Shown piece after piece: positions 1 through 10,033 of a stretch of DNA of 48,942 nucleotides. The translations under genes were made by a program, and so were the position numbers. The notes below the pieces were generated by a model. It had not been told where the DNA came from and did no database searches. It saw only the letters and a program-made list of their open reading frames with translations. This stretch comes from Actinomycetes bacterium. GTDB taxonomy: Bacteria > Actinomycetota > Actinomycetes > DATJPE01. Location of the stretch: contig DATJPE010000082.1 in the NCBI GenBank assembly GCA_035506535.1, positions 1 to 48,942 of the forward strand, read 5' to 3'. Numbering within the stretch: the first letter of the stretch is position 1; every line of letters starts with the position of its first letter.

Positions 1-406
1 CGGACGTACGGCCCTTCTCGACCCGCTTCAGCTCGTCCCAGCGCGCCTCGACGTGGGCGGCGGAGTCGGCGGTGGCGTCACCGAAGACGTGGGGGTGCCG
101 GGCGATCAGCTTGTCGACGATCCCGCCGGCGACGTCGTCGATGTCCCACGACGGGTCGTGCTCCTCGGCGAGCCGCGCGTGGAAGACGACCTGCAGCAGC
201 AGGTCGCCGAGCTCCTCGCGGAGTGCGGCGTCGTCACCGCCCTCGATCGCCTCGACGGTCTCGTACGCCTCCTCGAGCAGGTAGGTCACCAGCGAGGCGT
301 GTGTCTGGGCGGCGTCCCAGGGACAGCCGCCCGGCGAGCGCAGGCGGTCCATGACCGCGACGAGGTCGAGCAACCGAGCCCCCCGGGGGGCCGGCTCGGG
401 CGTCAC
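1..406 (-). CDS. mazG: MazG nucleoside triphosphate pyrophosphohydrolase (3' part outside window)
   Basis: MazG hydrolyses (d)NTPs to NMP and pyrophosphate and is thought to clear aberrant nucleotides. About 135 codons are visible and the end lies beyond base 1. The family N-terminus is clear: a CPWD motif (PGGCPWDAAQTH), then LLEEAYETVEAI and EELGDLLLQVVFHA, the acidic EExxE...E/D helices that bind Mg2+, then ARHPHVFGD. The chosen GTG start at 406 overlaps the stop of the upstream lipoprotein gene as GTGA, which suggests translational coupling; an internal ATG about 20 codons on is possible. It is the last visible gene of the mfd run. The family call is firm; only the C-terminus is missing. 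Confidence 0.92.
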   Translation of the reverse strand, partial: MTPEPAPRGARLLDLVAVMDRLRSPGGCPWDAAQTHASLVTYLLEEAYETVEAIEGGDDAALREELGDLLLQVVFHARLAEEHDPSWDIDDVAGGIVDKLIARHPHVFGDATADSAAHVEARWDELKRVEKGRTS

Positions 407-1098
407 GACGCCGCGGGCGAGGCGGCCGGGGTGGACGGCGCCGGGTTCGACGTACCCGGGCTGCTCGAGCTCGACGACTCCGGTGACGCCCCGGGCACGG
501 CCGAGCCGGCGGGCAGGCTCAGGTCGTTGACCACCGGCAACAGCTGGAGGTTGGCCGGGTCCCACACGCCGTAGCGGGGGCTGACGGTGACTCCGAGCTC
601 CTTGCCCAGCTTGACGAAGTAGGCCTGCAGCACCTGCTCCTGCTGGGCCTGGGACTGGCCGGGGGCGAGCTTGGCGGTCAGCTTGCGCTCGAGCAGGACG
701 TCACCGGCGTACTGGTTCAACGCGCTCGGCGGGATGGACGCCTGCTGGGCGGCCTCCTGCTGGAGCTCGGCCAGCCCGCTGGTGCCCACGGTCTGGGAGA
801 TGAGCGTGGCGATCTCGCCCTGGGAGACCGTGATGCCCTCCCGAGCCGCCGCGGCGACGAGCAGCTCGTGGTGGATGAACCGCTCGACGTTGCGATCCAT
901 GATCGTCCCGGAGTCGGTGTTCTCGGGGGCGGCGCCGCCCATCGCCTGCAGGGTCTCCTTGGTGTCGGCCTGCACCTGCGACTCGGACAGGCGGGCCTGG
1001 CCGACGAAGGCGGCGGCGCCGGCCTGGCCGGGCTTGCAGGCGGAGAGCAGGAGCGGCAGGGTCAGCGCGGCGACGGCGACCGTGAGGCGCTTGTTCAC
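403..1098 (-). CDS. SurA N-terminal domain-like lipoprotein
   Basis: A 231-aa exported protein. The N-terminus is a lipoprotein signal with a basic MNKR start, a hydrophobic core and lipobox LSAC, so Cys21 should be lipidated. Residues about 30-150 are helical and resemble SurA/PpiC-type chaperone N-domains ([25 protein letters not shown] is the kind of region seen, here with [12 protein letters not shown]). No parvulin PpiC catalytic domain is evident, so a holdase or cell-envelope role is inferred rather than isomerase activity. The C-terminal 40 residues are Ser/Pro/Ala-rich low complexity. The gene overlaps mfd upstream (ATGA) and mazG downstream (GTGA). Its position between mfd and mazG recurs in actinobacteria, to my knowledge. 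Confidence 0.8.
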   Translation of the reverse strand: MNKRLTVAVAALTLPLLLSACKPGQAGAAAFVGQARLSESQVQADTKETLQAMGGAAPENTDSGTIMDRNVERFIHHELLVAAAAREGITVSQGEIATLISQTVGTSGLAELQQEAAQQASIPPSALNQYAGDVLLERKLTAKLAPGQSQAQQEQVLQAYFVKLGKELGVTVSPRYGVWDPANLQLLPVVNDLSLPAGSAVPGASPESSSSSSPGTSNPAPSTPAASPAAS

Positions 1099-4000
1099 TC
1101 GGTTCCCTTCCTGTCCTGGGCGGGCGGCGGATCGGCGGCGGCGGTCGATGCGGGGGAGATCACGGTGTCGATGACCTCCCTTGCCCAGTCCAGCAGTTCG
1201 GTGTCGCGCAGCGGCGTACCCGCGACGCGGGCGGTCGCCGGTCGCGGCAGGAGGATCGTACGGACCGCCGGCTTGACCACGCTCCCCGGGTAGAGCCGCG
1301 TCAGCCGGACCCGGGCCGAGTCGGGCAGCTCGACCGGGGCGAAGCGCACGCTGGTGCCCTGCACCGTGACCTCGGCCAGCCCCGCCTGGCGAGCGCGTGC
1401 CCGGAAGCGGGCGACCTCGAGGAGGTTCTCGACCGGACGCGGCAGCGGGCCGTAGCGGTCCAGCAGCTCCTCGCGGACCGCCACGACGTCCTCGTCCTTG
1501 GTGATGCCCGCGATGCGCTGGTAGGCCTCGAGCCGCAGCCGCTCGCCGGGGACGTAGTCGTGCGGCACGTGGGCGTCGACGGGCAGCTCGACCCGCACGT
1601 CCGCGACCTCCTCGACCTTCTCGCCGCGGTACTCCGCGACCGCCTCGCCGACCAGGCGGACGTACAGGTCGAAGCCGACGTCGGCGATGTGGCCGGACTG
1701 CTCGCCGCCCAGGAGGTTCCCCGCGCCCCGGATCTCCAGGTCCTTCATCGCCACGCGCATGCCCGCCCCGAGCTCGGTGTTCTGCGCGATGGTGGCCAGC
1801 CGCTCGTGGGCGGTCTCCGTCATCGGCTTCTCGGGCGGGTAGAGGAAGTACGCGTACGCGCGTTCGCGCCCGCGCCCCACCCGTCCGCGCAGCTGGTGCA
1901 GCTGGGACAGGCCGAAGGTGTCGGCACGCTCGACGACGAGGGTGTTGGCGTTGGCGATGTCGATGCCGGACTCGATGATCGTGGTGCAGACGAGGACGTC
2001 GAACTCCTTCTCCCAGAAGCCGACGATCACGCGTTCCAGGAGGTCCTCGTTCATCTGGCCGTGGGCCACCTGGATGCGCGCCTCGGGCACGAGGTCGCGC
2101 AGCCTCGCCGCAGCCCGCTCGATGGACTCGACCCGGTTGTGGATGTAGAAGACCTGACCCTCGCGCAGCAGCTCGCGCCGGATGGCCGCCGTGATCTGCC
2201 GGTCGTCGTAGGCGCCGACGTAGGTGAGGACGGGATGCCGTTCCTCCGGCGGCGTCGTGATCGTCGACATCTCCCGGATGCCGGTCACCGCCATCTCCAG
2301 CGTCCGCGGGATCGGCGTGGCCGACATGGTCAGGACGTCCACGTGGGTGCGCAGCGCCTTGAGGTGCTCCTTGTGCTCGACCCCGAACCGTTGCTCCTCG
2401 TCGACGACGACCAGGCCGAGGTCCTTGAACGTCACGCCGGTCCCGAGCAGGCGATGGGTGCCGATCACGACGTCGACGGCCCCTGACGCCAGGCCGGTGA
2501 GGACCTCCTCGGCCTCCTTGTCGGTCTGGAAGCGGGACAGCGCCGCGACCGTCACCGGGAAGTTCGCATACCGCTCCCCGAAGGTCTCCACGTGCTGCTG
2601 CACGAGCAGCGTGGTCGGGACGAGGACGGCGACCTGCTTGCCGTCCTGCACGGCCTTGAAGGCGGCCCGTACGGCGATCTCGGTCTTGCCGTAGCCCACG
2701 TCGCCGCAGACGATCCGGTCCATCGGGGCCGGCCGCTCCATGTCCGCCTTGACCTCCTCGATGGTGGAGAGCTGGTCCGGCGTCTCGACGTACGGGAAGG
2801 CGTCCTCCAGCTCTCGCTGCCAGGGGGTGTCGGGGCCGAAGGCGTAGCCGGGGGCGGCCATGCGCGCGCTGTAGAGCCGGATCAGCTCGCCGGCGATCTC
2901 CTTGACCGCCTTGCGCGCGCGCCCCTTCGCCTTGGCCCAGTCCCCGCCGCCGAGGCGGTGCAGGGCCGGGGCCTCGCCGCCGACGTAACGCGTGACCTGG
3001 TCGAGGGAGTCGCTCGGGACGTACAGCCGATCTCCGGGCTGGCCGCGCTTCGAGGGGGCGTACTCGATGACGAGGTACTCCCTGGTGGCGCCCTGCACCG
3101 TGCGCTGGACCATCTCGACGTAGCGGCCGACGCCGTGCTGCTCGTGGACGACGTAGTCACCGGCGCGCAGCTGGAGGGGGTCGACGACGTTGCGCCGCCG
3201 CGAGGGCATGCGCCGCATGTCCTTGGTGGACGTGGTCTGCCCGACGAGGTCGGCCTCGGTGAGGACGAGCAGCCTGAGCCCGTCGTGGGAGAAGCCGTGG
3301 TCGAGCTCGCCCGTCGTCACGATCGCGACGCCGGGCTCGACGTCGGAGGGCACGTCGACCTCGAGCCGGGCGGGGACGTCGGCGTCGGCGAGGCGTTCGG
3401 CCAGCCGCTGGGCGGGACCGTGGCCCTCGGTGACCAGGGCCACGGTCCAGCCCTCGCGCAGGGCGGCGCGTACGTCGGCCAGCGCGCGCGAGGTGTCTCC
3501 GCGGTAGGCCTCGGCGGCCCGGAAAGCCGCGACGAGCGCGTCGGTGGGCGCCGTCTCCTCGTCGAGGCCGAACGGAGTGACCGTCCACCAGGGAACCCCG
3601 ACGGCGAGGGCGTGGGCGCGGACGTCGGTGAGGGTGCGGAACGCGGCCGCCCCGAGGTCCAGCGGCGTCTCGCCCCCGACCGCGGCCGCCGCCCAGGAGG
3701 CGGCGAGGAACTCCTCGCTCGTGGCCACGAGGTCGTGGGCGCGGGTCCGGACCCGCTCCGGGTCGGCGACCACGACGTGGGCGCCCGCGGGCAGGCGGTC
3801 GACGAGCAGCTCGAGGCCGTCGACGAGCACCGGGGCGAGGCTCTCCATGCCTTCCACCGCGATGCCCTCGGCGAGCTGCTCGAGGACGTCGGCCACGCTT
3901 GGGTGCTCGGCAGCGAGCGCCTTGGCGCGAGCACGTACCTCGGGGGTCAGCAGCAGCTCCCGGCACGGCGGCGCCCAGAGACCGTGCGGGGCGACCTCGA

Positions 4001-4676
4001 GGCTGCGCTGGTCGGCGACCTTGAACCAGCGGACCTCCTCGACCACGTCGCCCCAGAACTCGACCCGGACCGGGTGCTCCTCGGTCGGCGGGAACACGTC
4101 GAGGATCCCGCCGCGGACCGCGAACTCACCGCGCCGCTCGACGAGGTCGACCCGGGTGTACGCCGCCGCCGCGAGTGCCTCGACCACCTCGCCCAACGGC
4201 GCCTCGTCGCCGGGCCGCAGGCCGACCGGACGGAGGTCGCCGAGGCCGGGGACGAGCGGCTGGAGGACCGAGCGCACCGGGGCGACGACGACGCGCAGCG
4301 GACCTGTCGTCGGGTCGCTCGGGTCGGGGTGCGCGAGCCGGCGCAGCACGGCGAGCCGGCGGCCGACGGTGTCGGCCCGGGGCGAGAGGCGCTCGTGGGG
4401 CAAGGTCTCCCAGGCCGGGAAGTCCGCCACCTCATCCGGCGCGAGGAAGCAGCGCAGCGCGGCGGCGGTGTCCTCCGCCTCTCGACCGGTTGCCGTCACG
4501 AGCAGCACCGGCCGCCCGGCGCCGCTGGGCGGGTCGGCGGCGAGCAGCGCGGCCAGGGCGGGGCGAAGGGCAGGTGGGGCCACGACCTCCAGCGATGGCA
4601 GCCGCCCCGCCCCGCGCAGCATCTCCGCCACGGCGGCGTCGCGCCGGACGAGGTCCAGCAGTCCGGCCAGCGGCAT
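1095..4676 (-). CDS. mfd: Transcription-repair coupling factor Mfd
   Basis: Mfd pushes RNA polymerase stalled at DNA lesions off the template and recruits UvrA. The 1193-aa product has the full family layout: a UvrB-like N-terminal module, an RNA polymerase-interacting CarD-like domain near residue 505 ([15 protein letters not shown]), helicase motor with Walker A near 660 (GDVGYGKTE), DEEQ box near 755, SATPIPRT, then [13 protein letters not shown] near 930, and the C-terminal TRCF domain. I start at the ATG at 4676, with GGAAGGA upstream, rather than the ATG 21 bases earlier that places this Shine-Dalgarno inside the gene. It overlaps the lipoprotein gene by ATGA. Confidence 0.97.
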   Translation of the reverse strand: MPLAGLLDLVRRDAAVAEMLRGAGRLPSLEVVAPPALRPALAALLAADPPSGAGRPVLLVTATGREAEDTAAALRCFLAPDEVADFPAWETLPHERLSPRADTVGRRLAVLRRLAHPDPSDPTTGPLRVVVAPVRSVLQPLVPGLGDLRPVGLRPGDEAPLGEVVEALAAAAYTRVDLVERRGEFAVRGGILDVFPPTEEHPVRVEFWGDVVEEVRWFKVADQRSLEVAPHGLWAPPCRELLLTPEVRARAKALAAEHPSVADVLEQLAEGIAVEGMESLAPVLVDGLELLVDRLPAGAHVVVADPERVRTRAHDLVATSEEFLAASWAAAAVGGETPLDLGAAAFRTLTDVRAHALAVGVPWWTVTPFGLDEETAPTDALVAAFRAAEAYRGDTSRALADVRAALREGWTVALVTEGHGPAQRLAERLADADVPARLEVDVPSDVEPGVAIVTTGELDHGFSHDGLRLLVLTEADLVGQTTSTKDMRRMPSRRRNVVDPLQLRAGDYVVHEQHGVGRYVEMVQRTVQGATREYLVIEYAPSKRGQPGDRLYVPSDSLDQVTRYVGGEAPALHRLGGGDWAKAKGRARKAVKEIAGELIRLYSARMAAPGYAFGPDTPWQRELEDAFPYVETPDQLSTIEEVKADMERPAPMDRIVCGDVGYGKTEIAVRAAFKAVQDGKQVAVLVPTTLLVQQHVETFGERYANFPVTVAALSRFQTDKEAEEVLTGLASGAVDVVIGTHRLLGTGVTFKDLGLVVVDEEQRFGVEHKEHLKALRTHVDVLTMSATPIPRTLEMAVTGIREMSTITTPPEERHPVLTYVGAYDDRQITAAIRRELLREGQVFYIHNRVESIERAAARLRDLVPEARIQVAHGQMNEDLLERVIVGFWEKEFDVLVCTTIIESGIDIANANTLVVERADTFGLSQLHQLRGRVGRGRERAYAYFLYPPEKPMTETAHERLATIAQNTELGAGMRVAMKDLEIRGAGNLLGGEQSGHIADVGFDLYVRLVGEAVAEYRGEKVEEVADVRVELPVDAHVPHDYVPGERLRLEAYQRIAGITKDEDVVAVREELLDRYGPLPRPVENLLEVARFRARARQAGLAEVTVQGTSVRFAPVELPDSARVRLTRLYPGSVVKPAVRTILLPRPATARVAGTPLRDTELLDWAREVIDTVISPASTAAADPPPAQDRKGTE

Positions 4677-4750
4677 GAGAGGAGGTCCTTCCACCATGGT
4701 TGCGTCCAGCGATCACGAGCCACCCGCGGTCGCGGCCGGGGATCACGTCG

Positions 4751-4863
4751 TCCGAGGAGACCCCGTACGTCCGACGCACCCGCACGTCCGGGGAGCCGGA
4801 CACGTCCGAGGAGACCCCGTACGTCCGAGGACCTGGGACGTCCGAGGAACCCCGTACGTCCGA
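4751..4863. repeat. Three direct repeats in front of mfd
   Basis: A 24-base unit beginning TCCGAGGAGACCCC and ending GTACGTCCGA occurs exactly at 4751-4774 and 4805-4828, and with one base missing at 4841-4863. Extra ACGTCCG half-units lie between them. The repeats lie 75-190 bases upstream of the mfd start. They could be regulatory sites or simple expansion; the sequence does not decide. Confidence 0.8.
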
Positions 4864-4889
4864 AGGGCTCGCGTTCCCAGCCTAGGCGG

Positions 4890-5007
4890 CGCCCCGTGTC
4901 AGCCGTTCACGCACGCGGCCTTGGCGAGGTGCCGGATAACGGGAGCCGCCCGGTGCCCTTGTCATGCGTTCTGACAAGGCGCCTTTGCGAAGCGCCTGAC
5001 ACGGGGC
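4890..5007. repeat. Dispersed palindromic repeat, family 3 (two inverted partial copies)
   Basis: Arms CCCCGTGTCAG (4891-4901) and CTGACACGGGG (4997-5007) face each other. Inside the right half, CTTGTCA (4968-4974) and TGACAAG (4982-4988 approximately) form a second hairpin. The right half, about 4957-5007, aligns over about 50 bases with the palindrome at 41674-41723, sharing CGTGTCAGGCG, CCTTGTC and AACG. The left half looks like a partial second copy in opposite orientation. Confidence 0.75.
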
Positions 5008-5019
5008 AGCGACGGCGGG

Positions 5020-5583
5020 TCAGCCGTTGAAGGCGTTCTGGGCGGCCTCGAGGCCCTGCTCGATCAATGCCTCGACCGCGTCCGCGGCTCGCTCGAGGTG
5101 CACGTCGAGGTCCTTGGCCTCGGCGGCGCTGAAGTCGCGCAGCACGTACACCGCGGGGTCCTGCCGGCCCGGCGGACGACCGATCCCGAACCGCACCCGC
5201 AGGTAGTCGGGCCCGAGCGCGCGGGTGAGCGAGCGCAGCCCGTTGTGGCCGTTGTCCCCGCCGCCCCGCTTGAGCCGCAGCACGCCGTAGTCGAGGTCGA
5301 GCTCGTCGTGGACGACGATGATCTGCTCGGCGGGGACCTTGAAGAAGTCGCGTACGGCGACGACGGGCCCGCCGGACTCGTTCATGTACGAGCGCGGCTT
5401 CGCGAGGACGACCCGCTGGCCCGCGATGCGACCCTCGAGCACCTCGGCCCGGCCCTTGTGCGCCTTGAAGCACCCGCCGAGGCGTTCGGCGAGGACATCC
5501 AGCACGAGATGCCCGACGTTGTGCCGGTTGGCGACGTACTCCGGCCCGGGGTTGCCGAGACCGACGACCAGCCAGGGGTCCAG
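5020..5583 (-). CDS. pth: Peptidyl-tRNA hydrolase (CTG start)
   Basis: Pth releases peptides from peptidyl-tRNA that drops off ribosomes. From CTG at 5583 the product is 187 aa, the normal family length, and opens [23 protein letters not shown] with the catalytic His in NRHNVG; later come [18 protein letters not shown] (catalytic Asp) and [12 protein letters not shown]. Between an in-frame stop inside rplY and the conserved Trp there is no ATG, GTG or TTG. The CTG at 5583 has GGAGG (5595-5591) 7 bases upstream; CTG 5589 is the alternative. Starting at the first ordinary start codon would delete the active-site His. The gene begins two bases after the rplY stop, so the pair is one transcription unit. 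Confidence 0.93.
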   Translation of the reverse strand: MDPWLVVGLGNPGPEYVANRHNVGHLVLDVLAERLGGCFKAHKGRAEVLEGRIAGQRVVLAKPRSYMNESGGPVVAVRDFFKVPAEQIIVVHDELDLDYGVLRLKRGGGDNGHNGLRSLTRALGPDYLRVRFGIGRPPGRQDPAVYVLRDFSAAEAKDLDVHLERAADAVEALIEQGLEAAQNAFNG

Positions 5584-5585
5584 GG

Positions 5586-6206
5586 TCAGGCCTCCTCGGC
5601 CGTCGCCGCCTCGGCCGGGGTCTCCGCCTCGCCCTCGGCGCCCTCGCTCACCTCAGCCTCGACGACCTCCGCCTGCGGCGCGAGGACGTGGACGACGAGG
5701 GTCTCCGGGTCCAGGAGGAGCGTGACGCCGTCCGACAGCGCCAGGTCGCCCGCGTGGACCGCGGTGCCGGGCTCGGCGCGGTCGAGGTCGACGACGATCT
5801 CGCTCGGGATCGCGGTGGCCGACGCCTCGACGTTGATCGTCGTGTGGGCGAGGTCGAGGATGCCGCCCGACCCGGGGGTCCCGGTGACGCGCAGCGGCAC
5901 CTCGACGCTGACCCGCTCACCGCGCGTGACGATGACGAGGTCGACGTGCTCGAGGGTGAGCCGGACCGGGTCGCGCTGGACCGCCTTGGGCAGCGCGAGC
6001 TGCTTGCCCGACTCGAGGTCGAGCTCGAGGAGGACGTTGGGGTGCTTGAGGGCCAGCATGAGGTCGTGCTCGGGGAGGGAGACGTGGGTGGTGGCGTTCC
6101 CGTGGCCGTACAGCACGGCGGGCACCTTCGAGCCGCGCCGCAGCCGTCGGGCCGCGCCCTTGCCGAACTCGGTGCGGGACTCGGCGGCGATACGGAACTC
6201 GGGCAT
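5586..6206 (-). CDS. rplY: 50S ribosomal protein L25/CTC (TL5 type)
   Basis: L25 binds 5S rRNA in the central protuberance. The 206-aa protein is the long CTC/TL5 form: an N-terminal L25 domain (residues 1-90, with [14 protein letters not shown] and the [15 protein letters not shown] stretch) followed by a beta-rich C-domain ([40 protein letters not shown]). The last 30 residues are an acidic Glu/Ala tail, common in actinobacterial versions. ATG at 6206 starts MPEFRIAAE and has GGAG about 9 bases upstream. It lies downstream of prs and is joined to pth at the other end. Confidence 0.96.
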   Translation of the reverse strand: MPEFRIAAESRTEFGKGAARRLRRGSKVPAVLYGHGNATTHVSLPEHDLMLALKHPNVLLELDLESGKQLALPKAVQRDPVRLTLEHVDLVIVTRGERVSVEVPLRVTGTPGSGGILDLAHTTINVEASATAIPSEIVVDLDRAEPGTAVHAGDLALSDGVTLLLDPETLVVHVLAPQAEVVEAEVSEGAEGEAETPAEAATAEEA

Positions 6207-6390
6207 CGGGGTCGCTCCTGTCGTCAGGCGGTACGTGCGCCGCGCGGCGTACGGCGACAGCGTCCACTGACGACCGCGTCGATCACGAAGTCGCGACGCT
6301 GCGGCGCCGCCCTCCCTCGCCGGGGCGCCCCTGAGGATACGGGACCCCTGCCGCGCCCCCAAACCGCCCACCTCCCGCCGCCCGCCCCTG

Positions 6391-6452
6391 TCTTTGGAAT
6401 GAACGCGGCGTTGTGGCGCTAGGTATGCAACAACGCCGCGTTCATTCAAAGA
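6391..6452. repeat. Dispersed palindromic repeat, family 1, copy 1
   Basis: A 22-bp stem with one bulged G: the left arm 6391-6413 contains GAATGAACGCGGCGTTG and the right arm 6431-6452 its complement. The 17-base loop contains TAGGTATGCAA. It lies between prs and rplY and could end or attenuate the transcript, but no U-tract follows. A second copy is at 12609-12657, with the same stem core and the loop core TAGGTNTGCAA conserved. Confidence 0.9.
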
Positions 6453-6483
6453 AAAGGGGGGCAGAGGACGAGGGGTGAGCTGG

Positions 6484-7461
6484 TCAGGCGTTGCCGTCGA
6501 AGAGGCTGGTGACCGAGCCGTCGTCGAAGACCTCACGGATGGCACGGGCGATCAGCGGGGCGATCGAGAGCACCGTCAGCTTGTCGAAGCGGCGCTCCTC
6601 GGGGATCGGCAGCGTGTTGGTGACCACGACCTCGCCGATGCGGGAGTTCTTGAGCCGGTCCACCGCGGGCCCGGACAGCACGGCGTGGGTGGCGGCGACC
6701 ATGACCTCGGCGGCGCCGTTGTCGAACAACGCGTCCGCCGCCTTGATGATGGTCCCGGCCGTGTCGATCATGTCGTCGACCAGGACGCAGGTCCGTCCGG
6801 CCACGGCCCCGACGACCTCGTGGACCTTCACCTCGTTGGCGATGGTGGGGTCACGCCGCTTGTGGATGATCGCCAGCGGGGCGTTGAGGGTGTCGGTCCA
6901 GCGCTCCGCGACGCGCACCCGCCCGGCGTCCGGCGAGACGATGGTCAGCCGGGCCCGGTCGACGCGCGAGCCGACATGCTGGGCCAGCAGGGGCAGGGCG
7001 AACAGGTGGTCCACCGGCCCGTCGAAGAAGCCCTGGATCTGGCTGGTGTGCAGGTCCACCGTCATCAGCCGGTGGGCGCCGGCCGCCTGGAACAGGTCCG
7101 CGAGCAGCCGGGCGGAGATCGGCTCCCGCCCGCGGTGCTTCTTGTCCTGGCGGGCGTACCCATAGAAGGGGATCACCACGGTGATCCGCTTGGCCGAGGC
7201 GCGCTTCAGCGCGTCGACCATGATCAGGTGCTCCATGATCCACTTGTTGATGTCCGCCGTGTGCGACTGGATCACGAAGGCGTCGCTGCCGCGGACCGAC
7301 TCCTCGAAGCGGACGAAGATCTCGCCGTTGGCGAAGTCGTACGCCGCCGTCGGCACGATGTCCACGCCGAGATGCTCGGCCACCTCGTGGGCGAGCTCAG
7401 GGTGAGCGCGGCCACTGAAGAGCTTGAGCGTCTTCTCCGTGGGGTTCTTGATGCCGGTCAC
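6484..7461 (-). CDS. prs: Ribose-phosphate pyrophosphokinase
   Basis: Makes PRPP from ribose 5-phosphate and ATP for nucleotide, His and Trp synthesis. The 325-aa protein matches the class I length. Visible motifs: [20 protein letters not shown] at the N-terminus, [20 protein letters not shown], the ATP region [38 protein letters not shown], and the PRPP-binding loop [14 protein letters not shown] near residue 230. The GTG start at 7461 overlaps the glmU stop as GTGA, so the two are probably coupled. A strong hairpin repeat follows downstream. Confidence 0.97.
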   Translation of the reverse strand: MTGIKNPTEKTLKLFSGRAHPELAHEVAEHLGVDIVPTAAYDFANGEIFVRFEESVRGSDAFVIQSHTADINKWIMEHLIMVDALKRASAKRITVVIPFYGYARQDKKHRGREPISARLLADLFQAAGAHRLMTVDLHTSQIQGFFDGPVDHLFALPLLAQHVGSRVDRARLTIVSPDAGRVRVAERWTDTLNAPLAIIHKRRDPTIANEVKVHEVVGAVAGRTCVLVDDMIDTAGTIIKAADALFDNGAAEVMVAATHAVLSGPAVDRLKNSRIGEVVVTNTLPIPEERRFDKLTVLSIAPLIARAIREVFDDGSVTSLFDGNA

Positions 7462-8966
7462 GCCCCCTGCCCCTCGCGCTCGATGGTCGGCCTCTGGGAC
7501 GTCGATTGTGCCGCCTCGGTGTGTGCGGCCTCGCCAGCCGCGCGGGCCTCCGCGCGGGCGGCGGCCTCCGCCGACGCCGTACCCGGTCGCTTGCGCCCGA
7601 CCCACCCCTCGACGTTGCGCTGACGGCCCCTGGCGACCGCCATCGCCCCCGGCGGCACGTCCTTGTCGATCACGGAGCCCGCCGCGGTGTAGGCGCCGTC
7701 CCCCACCGTCACGGGCGCGATGAGCATGGTGTCGCTGCCGATACGTACGTGGTCCCCGACCACGCTCGCGTGCTTGGCCAGGCCGTCGAAGTTGACGAAC
7801 ACGGTGGCGGCGCCGATGTTCGTGCCCTCGCCGATGACCGCGTCGCCGACGTAGGACAGGTGGGGCACCTTCGAGCCCTCGCCGACGATCGAGTTCTTGA
7901 TCTCCACGTAGGCCCCCGCCTTCGCACCGGCCTCGAGACGGCTGCCCGGACGCAGGTAGGTGAAGGGGCCGACGTTGGCCCGCGGGCCGATCTCGCTCTG
8001 ATGGCACTCGGCTCGCACGACGGTGGCGTCCTCCCCCACGACGGTGTCGACGAGCGTCACGTCCGGCCCCACCTGCGCCCCGGACCGGATGACCGTGCGA
8101 CCGTGCAGCTGGACGTTCGGGTGCAGGACGACGTCGGGCTCCAGGACCACGTCCGGGTCGATCCAGGTGCTCGCCGGGTCGACGACGGTCACGCCCTCCC
8201 GCTGCCACGACTCGACCGTGCGCTCGCGCAGGACCGCGCCCGCGGTGGCGAGCTGGACCCGGTCGTTGACGCCGATCACCTCCACTGGGTCGTCGGCAAC
8301 GCAGGCGCCCACGACCCGGCCGTCGGCCTCGAGGACGTCGATGACGTCGGTGAGGTACTCCTCGCCCTGGACGTTGTCGGTCGTCAGCCGCTGCAGCGCG
8401 CCGGCCAGCGCCGTGCAGTCGAAGGCGTAGATCCCGCTGTTGACCTCGGGGATCGACAGCTGCTCCGGGGTCGCGTCGGCGACTTCGACGATCCCGCGCA
8501 CGCGGCCCTCCTTGTCGCGCAGGATCCGCCCGAGGTCCGCCGGGTCGGCGAGCTCGGCGGTCAGGACGGTGGCGGACGCGCCCGCCTCGACGTGCTGCTC
8601 GACGAGACCCACCAGCGTCTCCCCGGTCAGCAGCGGCGTGTCGCCCGTGGTGACGACGACCGTGCCCTCCAACGGGGGCAGGGCCGCCAGGGCCACCGCC
8701 ACGGCGTGGCCGGTCCCCAGCTGCTCGTGCTGGACGACGGTGCGCGCCGCGGGCGCGACGGCGCGTACGTGCTCCGCGACGAGCTCGCGCTCGTGGCCGA
8801 CCACGACGACGAGGTGCTCCGGGGCCAAGGCGGCGGCCGCCGCGAGGACGTGACCGAGCAGGGAACGCCCACCGACCTCGTGCAGCACCTTCGGCGTACG
8901 CGAGCGCATCCGCGTGCCCTCGCCGGCAGCGAGGACGATGACGGCGGCCGGTCGGCTGGGGCTCAC
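7458..8966 (-). CDS. glmU: Bifunctional GlmU (UDP-GlcNAc pyrophosphorylase / GlcN-1-P acetyltransferase)
   Basis: GlmU makes UDP-GlcNAc, the precursor for peptidoglycan. In the 502-aa protein the N-terminal uridyltransferase domain shows [22 protein letters not shown] (residues 13-34), the GTGHAV motif near 86 and TGDTPLLTG. From about 265 a left-handed beta-helix of hexapeptide repeats carries the acetyltransferase ([41 protein letters not shown]). A 40-residue Ala/Glu-rich tail ends the protein. The GTG start has GAGGAG upstream. The gene begins the conserved glmU-prs-rplY-pth-mfd-mazG run. Confidence 0.97.
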   Translation of the reverse strand: MSPSRPAAVIVLAAGEGTRMRSRTPKVLHEVGGRSLLGHVLAAAAALAPEHLVVVVGHERELVAEHVRAVAPAARTVVQHEQLGTGHAVAVALAALPPLEGTVVVTTGDTPLLTGETLVGLVEQHVEAGASATVLTAELADPADLGRILRDKEGRVRGIVEVADATPEQLSIPEVNSGIYAFDCTALAGALQRLTTDNVQGEEYLTDVIDVLEADGRVVGACVADDPVEVIGVNDRVQLATAGAVLRERTVESWQREGVTVVDPASTWIDPDVVLEPDVVLHPNVQLHGRTVIRSGAQVGPDVTLVDTVVGEDATVVRAECHQSEIGPRANVGPFTYLRPGSRLEAGAKAGAYVEIKNSIVGEGSKVPHLSYVGDAVIGEGTNIGAATVFVNFDGLAKHASVVGDHVRIGSDTMLIAPVTVGDGAYTAAGSVIDKDVPPGAMAVARGRQRNVEGWVGRKRPGTASAEAAARAEARAAGEAAHTEAAQSTSQRPTIEREGQGA

Positions 8967-9077
8967 GCGGCTCCTCGGCGTCGAGGGTCGGGCGGGGTCG
9001 GTCGCGGACGTTGGCCGTCAGGCTACCTGCCGTTCACCCCCCTGCCGAGGGCCGGAGTCATCCCCGCGGGGGGTCCG

Positions 9078-9151
9078 CTCCGCCGCCTGGCCTCGATCCA
9101 GGACCTCCGAGCTTCAAAGGCTGGTGGGCTACCTGCTTACCCCACGGCGGA
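9078..9151 (-). tRNA. tRNA-Gln (anticodon TTG), somewhat irregular
   Basis: A 74-base cloverleaf reads on the minus strand. The acceptor is TCCGCCG/CGGCGGA plus discriminator G. The D-arm is GGG...CCC with AGG in its loop, the anticodon loop is CTTTGAA (anticodon TTG), and the T-stem is CCTGG/CCAGG. CCA is not encoded. Two oddities: a C-C mismatch at the second pair of the anticodon stem, and a T-loop of ATCGAGG with A instead of T at position 54. The site upstream of glmU is a usual place for tRNA-Gln in this group. The 5' end overlaps the tail of the neighbouring pseudogene. Confidence 0.82.
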
Positions 9152-9881
9152 TTGGCCGGACAGTTCCGGCGGACCCAAGGCTATCGGTGCGCCATCTGGC
9201 ATCCCCGGCGCGCGACGCAGGCTCTCGAGCGCAGCGAACGCCCAGCGCTCGATCTTCTGGCACAGCTCACGCGCGTCCAGCACGGACACCGACAGCACAC
9301 CCCGGGAAGACTCATCGACCCGACGGCGGTTCGTCTTGGCGTTGTGCCGCTTGATCGTGGTGCGGTAGCAGGCGGCGGGGTCGAGGTCGAGCTGCCGCAC
9401 CCAGAACGCCAACGCGGCCTCGGCGTCGGCGGTCTCGTGAATCGTCAGGTGTGGTAACGGCGCCGGCTTCGCGGAACCTCGAGCAGGTCGAGCCAGGCGA
9501 GAAAGGCAGCCAGGACGAGCACATCCGAGTTGGTGAACTGCACCTGCTCGCGGCGGTCGTACGGCTTGTCCTTGCCACCCTCGCACCAGTACGCCATGGC
9601 TCCGAGGGCAAGCAGCGCCCTGGGTCGGTCATCCAGGCCAACTCTCGGGCGGCCGTCAACGTCGTCTGTTGACGCAGCCACTCGCGCCGGGACATGACAC
9701 GAGAGGACGGCGCGCCAGGGCCGCCGGTACGTCGAGGTCGGGCGAGCGGCAGGTCGTGGACCCAGGTCCAGGCCGTCGAGCGGGCGATGCCGAGCTCAGC
9801 GGCGATCTCCGGGATCGAGTAGCCGGAGCGGCGCAGGCGCAGCGCCTGCTCACGCTCCTGCGCTGGGCGGCGTACGGTCAT
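9137..9881 (-). pseudogene. Broken HTH-domain protein gene with two frameshifts
   Basis: Three frames read in succession give one protein of about 245 aa. The first (from ATG 9881, behind GGGGGAGG) carries an HTH: RRPAQEREQALRLRRSG, then IPEIAAELGIARSTAWTWV. The second continues RALLALGAMAYWCEGGKDKP and TNSDVLVLAAFLAWLDLL. The third continues LTIHETADAEAALAFWV and TIKRHNAKTNRRRVD. The second break is near 9455, where an extra AC in CACAC turns YHLTIHE into YHT plus a stop. The first break lies about 9620-9660. I recall intact actinobacterial proteins with this architecture but know no function. The end at 9137 runs into the tRNA-Gln gene. Confidence 0.8.
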
Positions 9882-9964
9882 GGGGGCCTCCCCCGTGCTG
9901 AGCGGTGGCTCAGCCAGGACCGTGGCGCGGACCACCGACAGGAACCCTCGCGCACCTTGCGGAC

Positions 9965-9993
9965 CTACGGTTGCGTAGGTTACGGTTGCGTAG
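9965..9993. promoter_or_regulatory. Tandem operator, probable TetR site, before the desaturase
   Basis: CTACGGTTGCGTAG (9965-9978) is an interrupted palindrome, CTACG-N4-CGTAG. It is repeated 15 bases on as TTACGGTTGCGTAG (9980-9993). It sits 40-70 bases upstream of the desaturase start. A TTGCGG at 9955 could be a -35 element. The regulator coded immediately downstream (TetR family) is the likely ligand; that is inference. Confidence 0.75.
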
Positions 9994-10033
9994 CCATCCC
10001 GGCGCTGTGAGCGCCCCGACCGGAAGGTCCACC

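Larger units (their letters stand above)
4677..5019. other. mfd-pth intergenic region with repeats
   Basis: About 340 bases with no supported gene. It holds two repeat structures described separately: a set of short direct repeats (4751-4863) close to mfd, and inverted palindromic copies (4890-5007) close to the pth end. I see no intrinsic terminator with a U-tract. Confidence 0.75.

Noticed and set aside
2592-5030. Long plus-strand frame of about 810 codons opposite mfd
   Set aside because: It lies antisense to a clear Mfd, has no recognisable domain and has the Arg/Gly/Val-rich composition of a GC-rich shadow frame.
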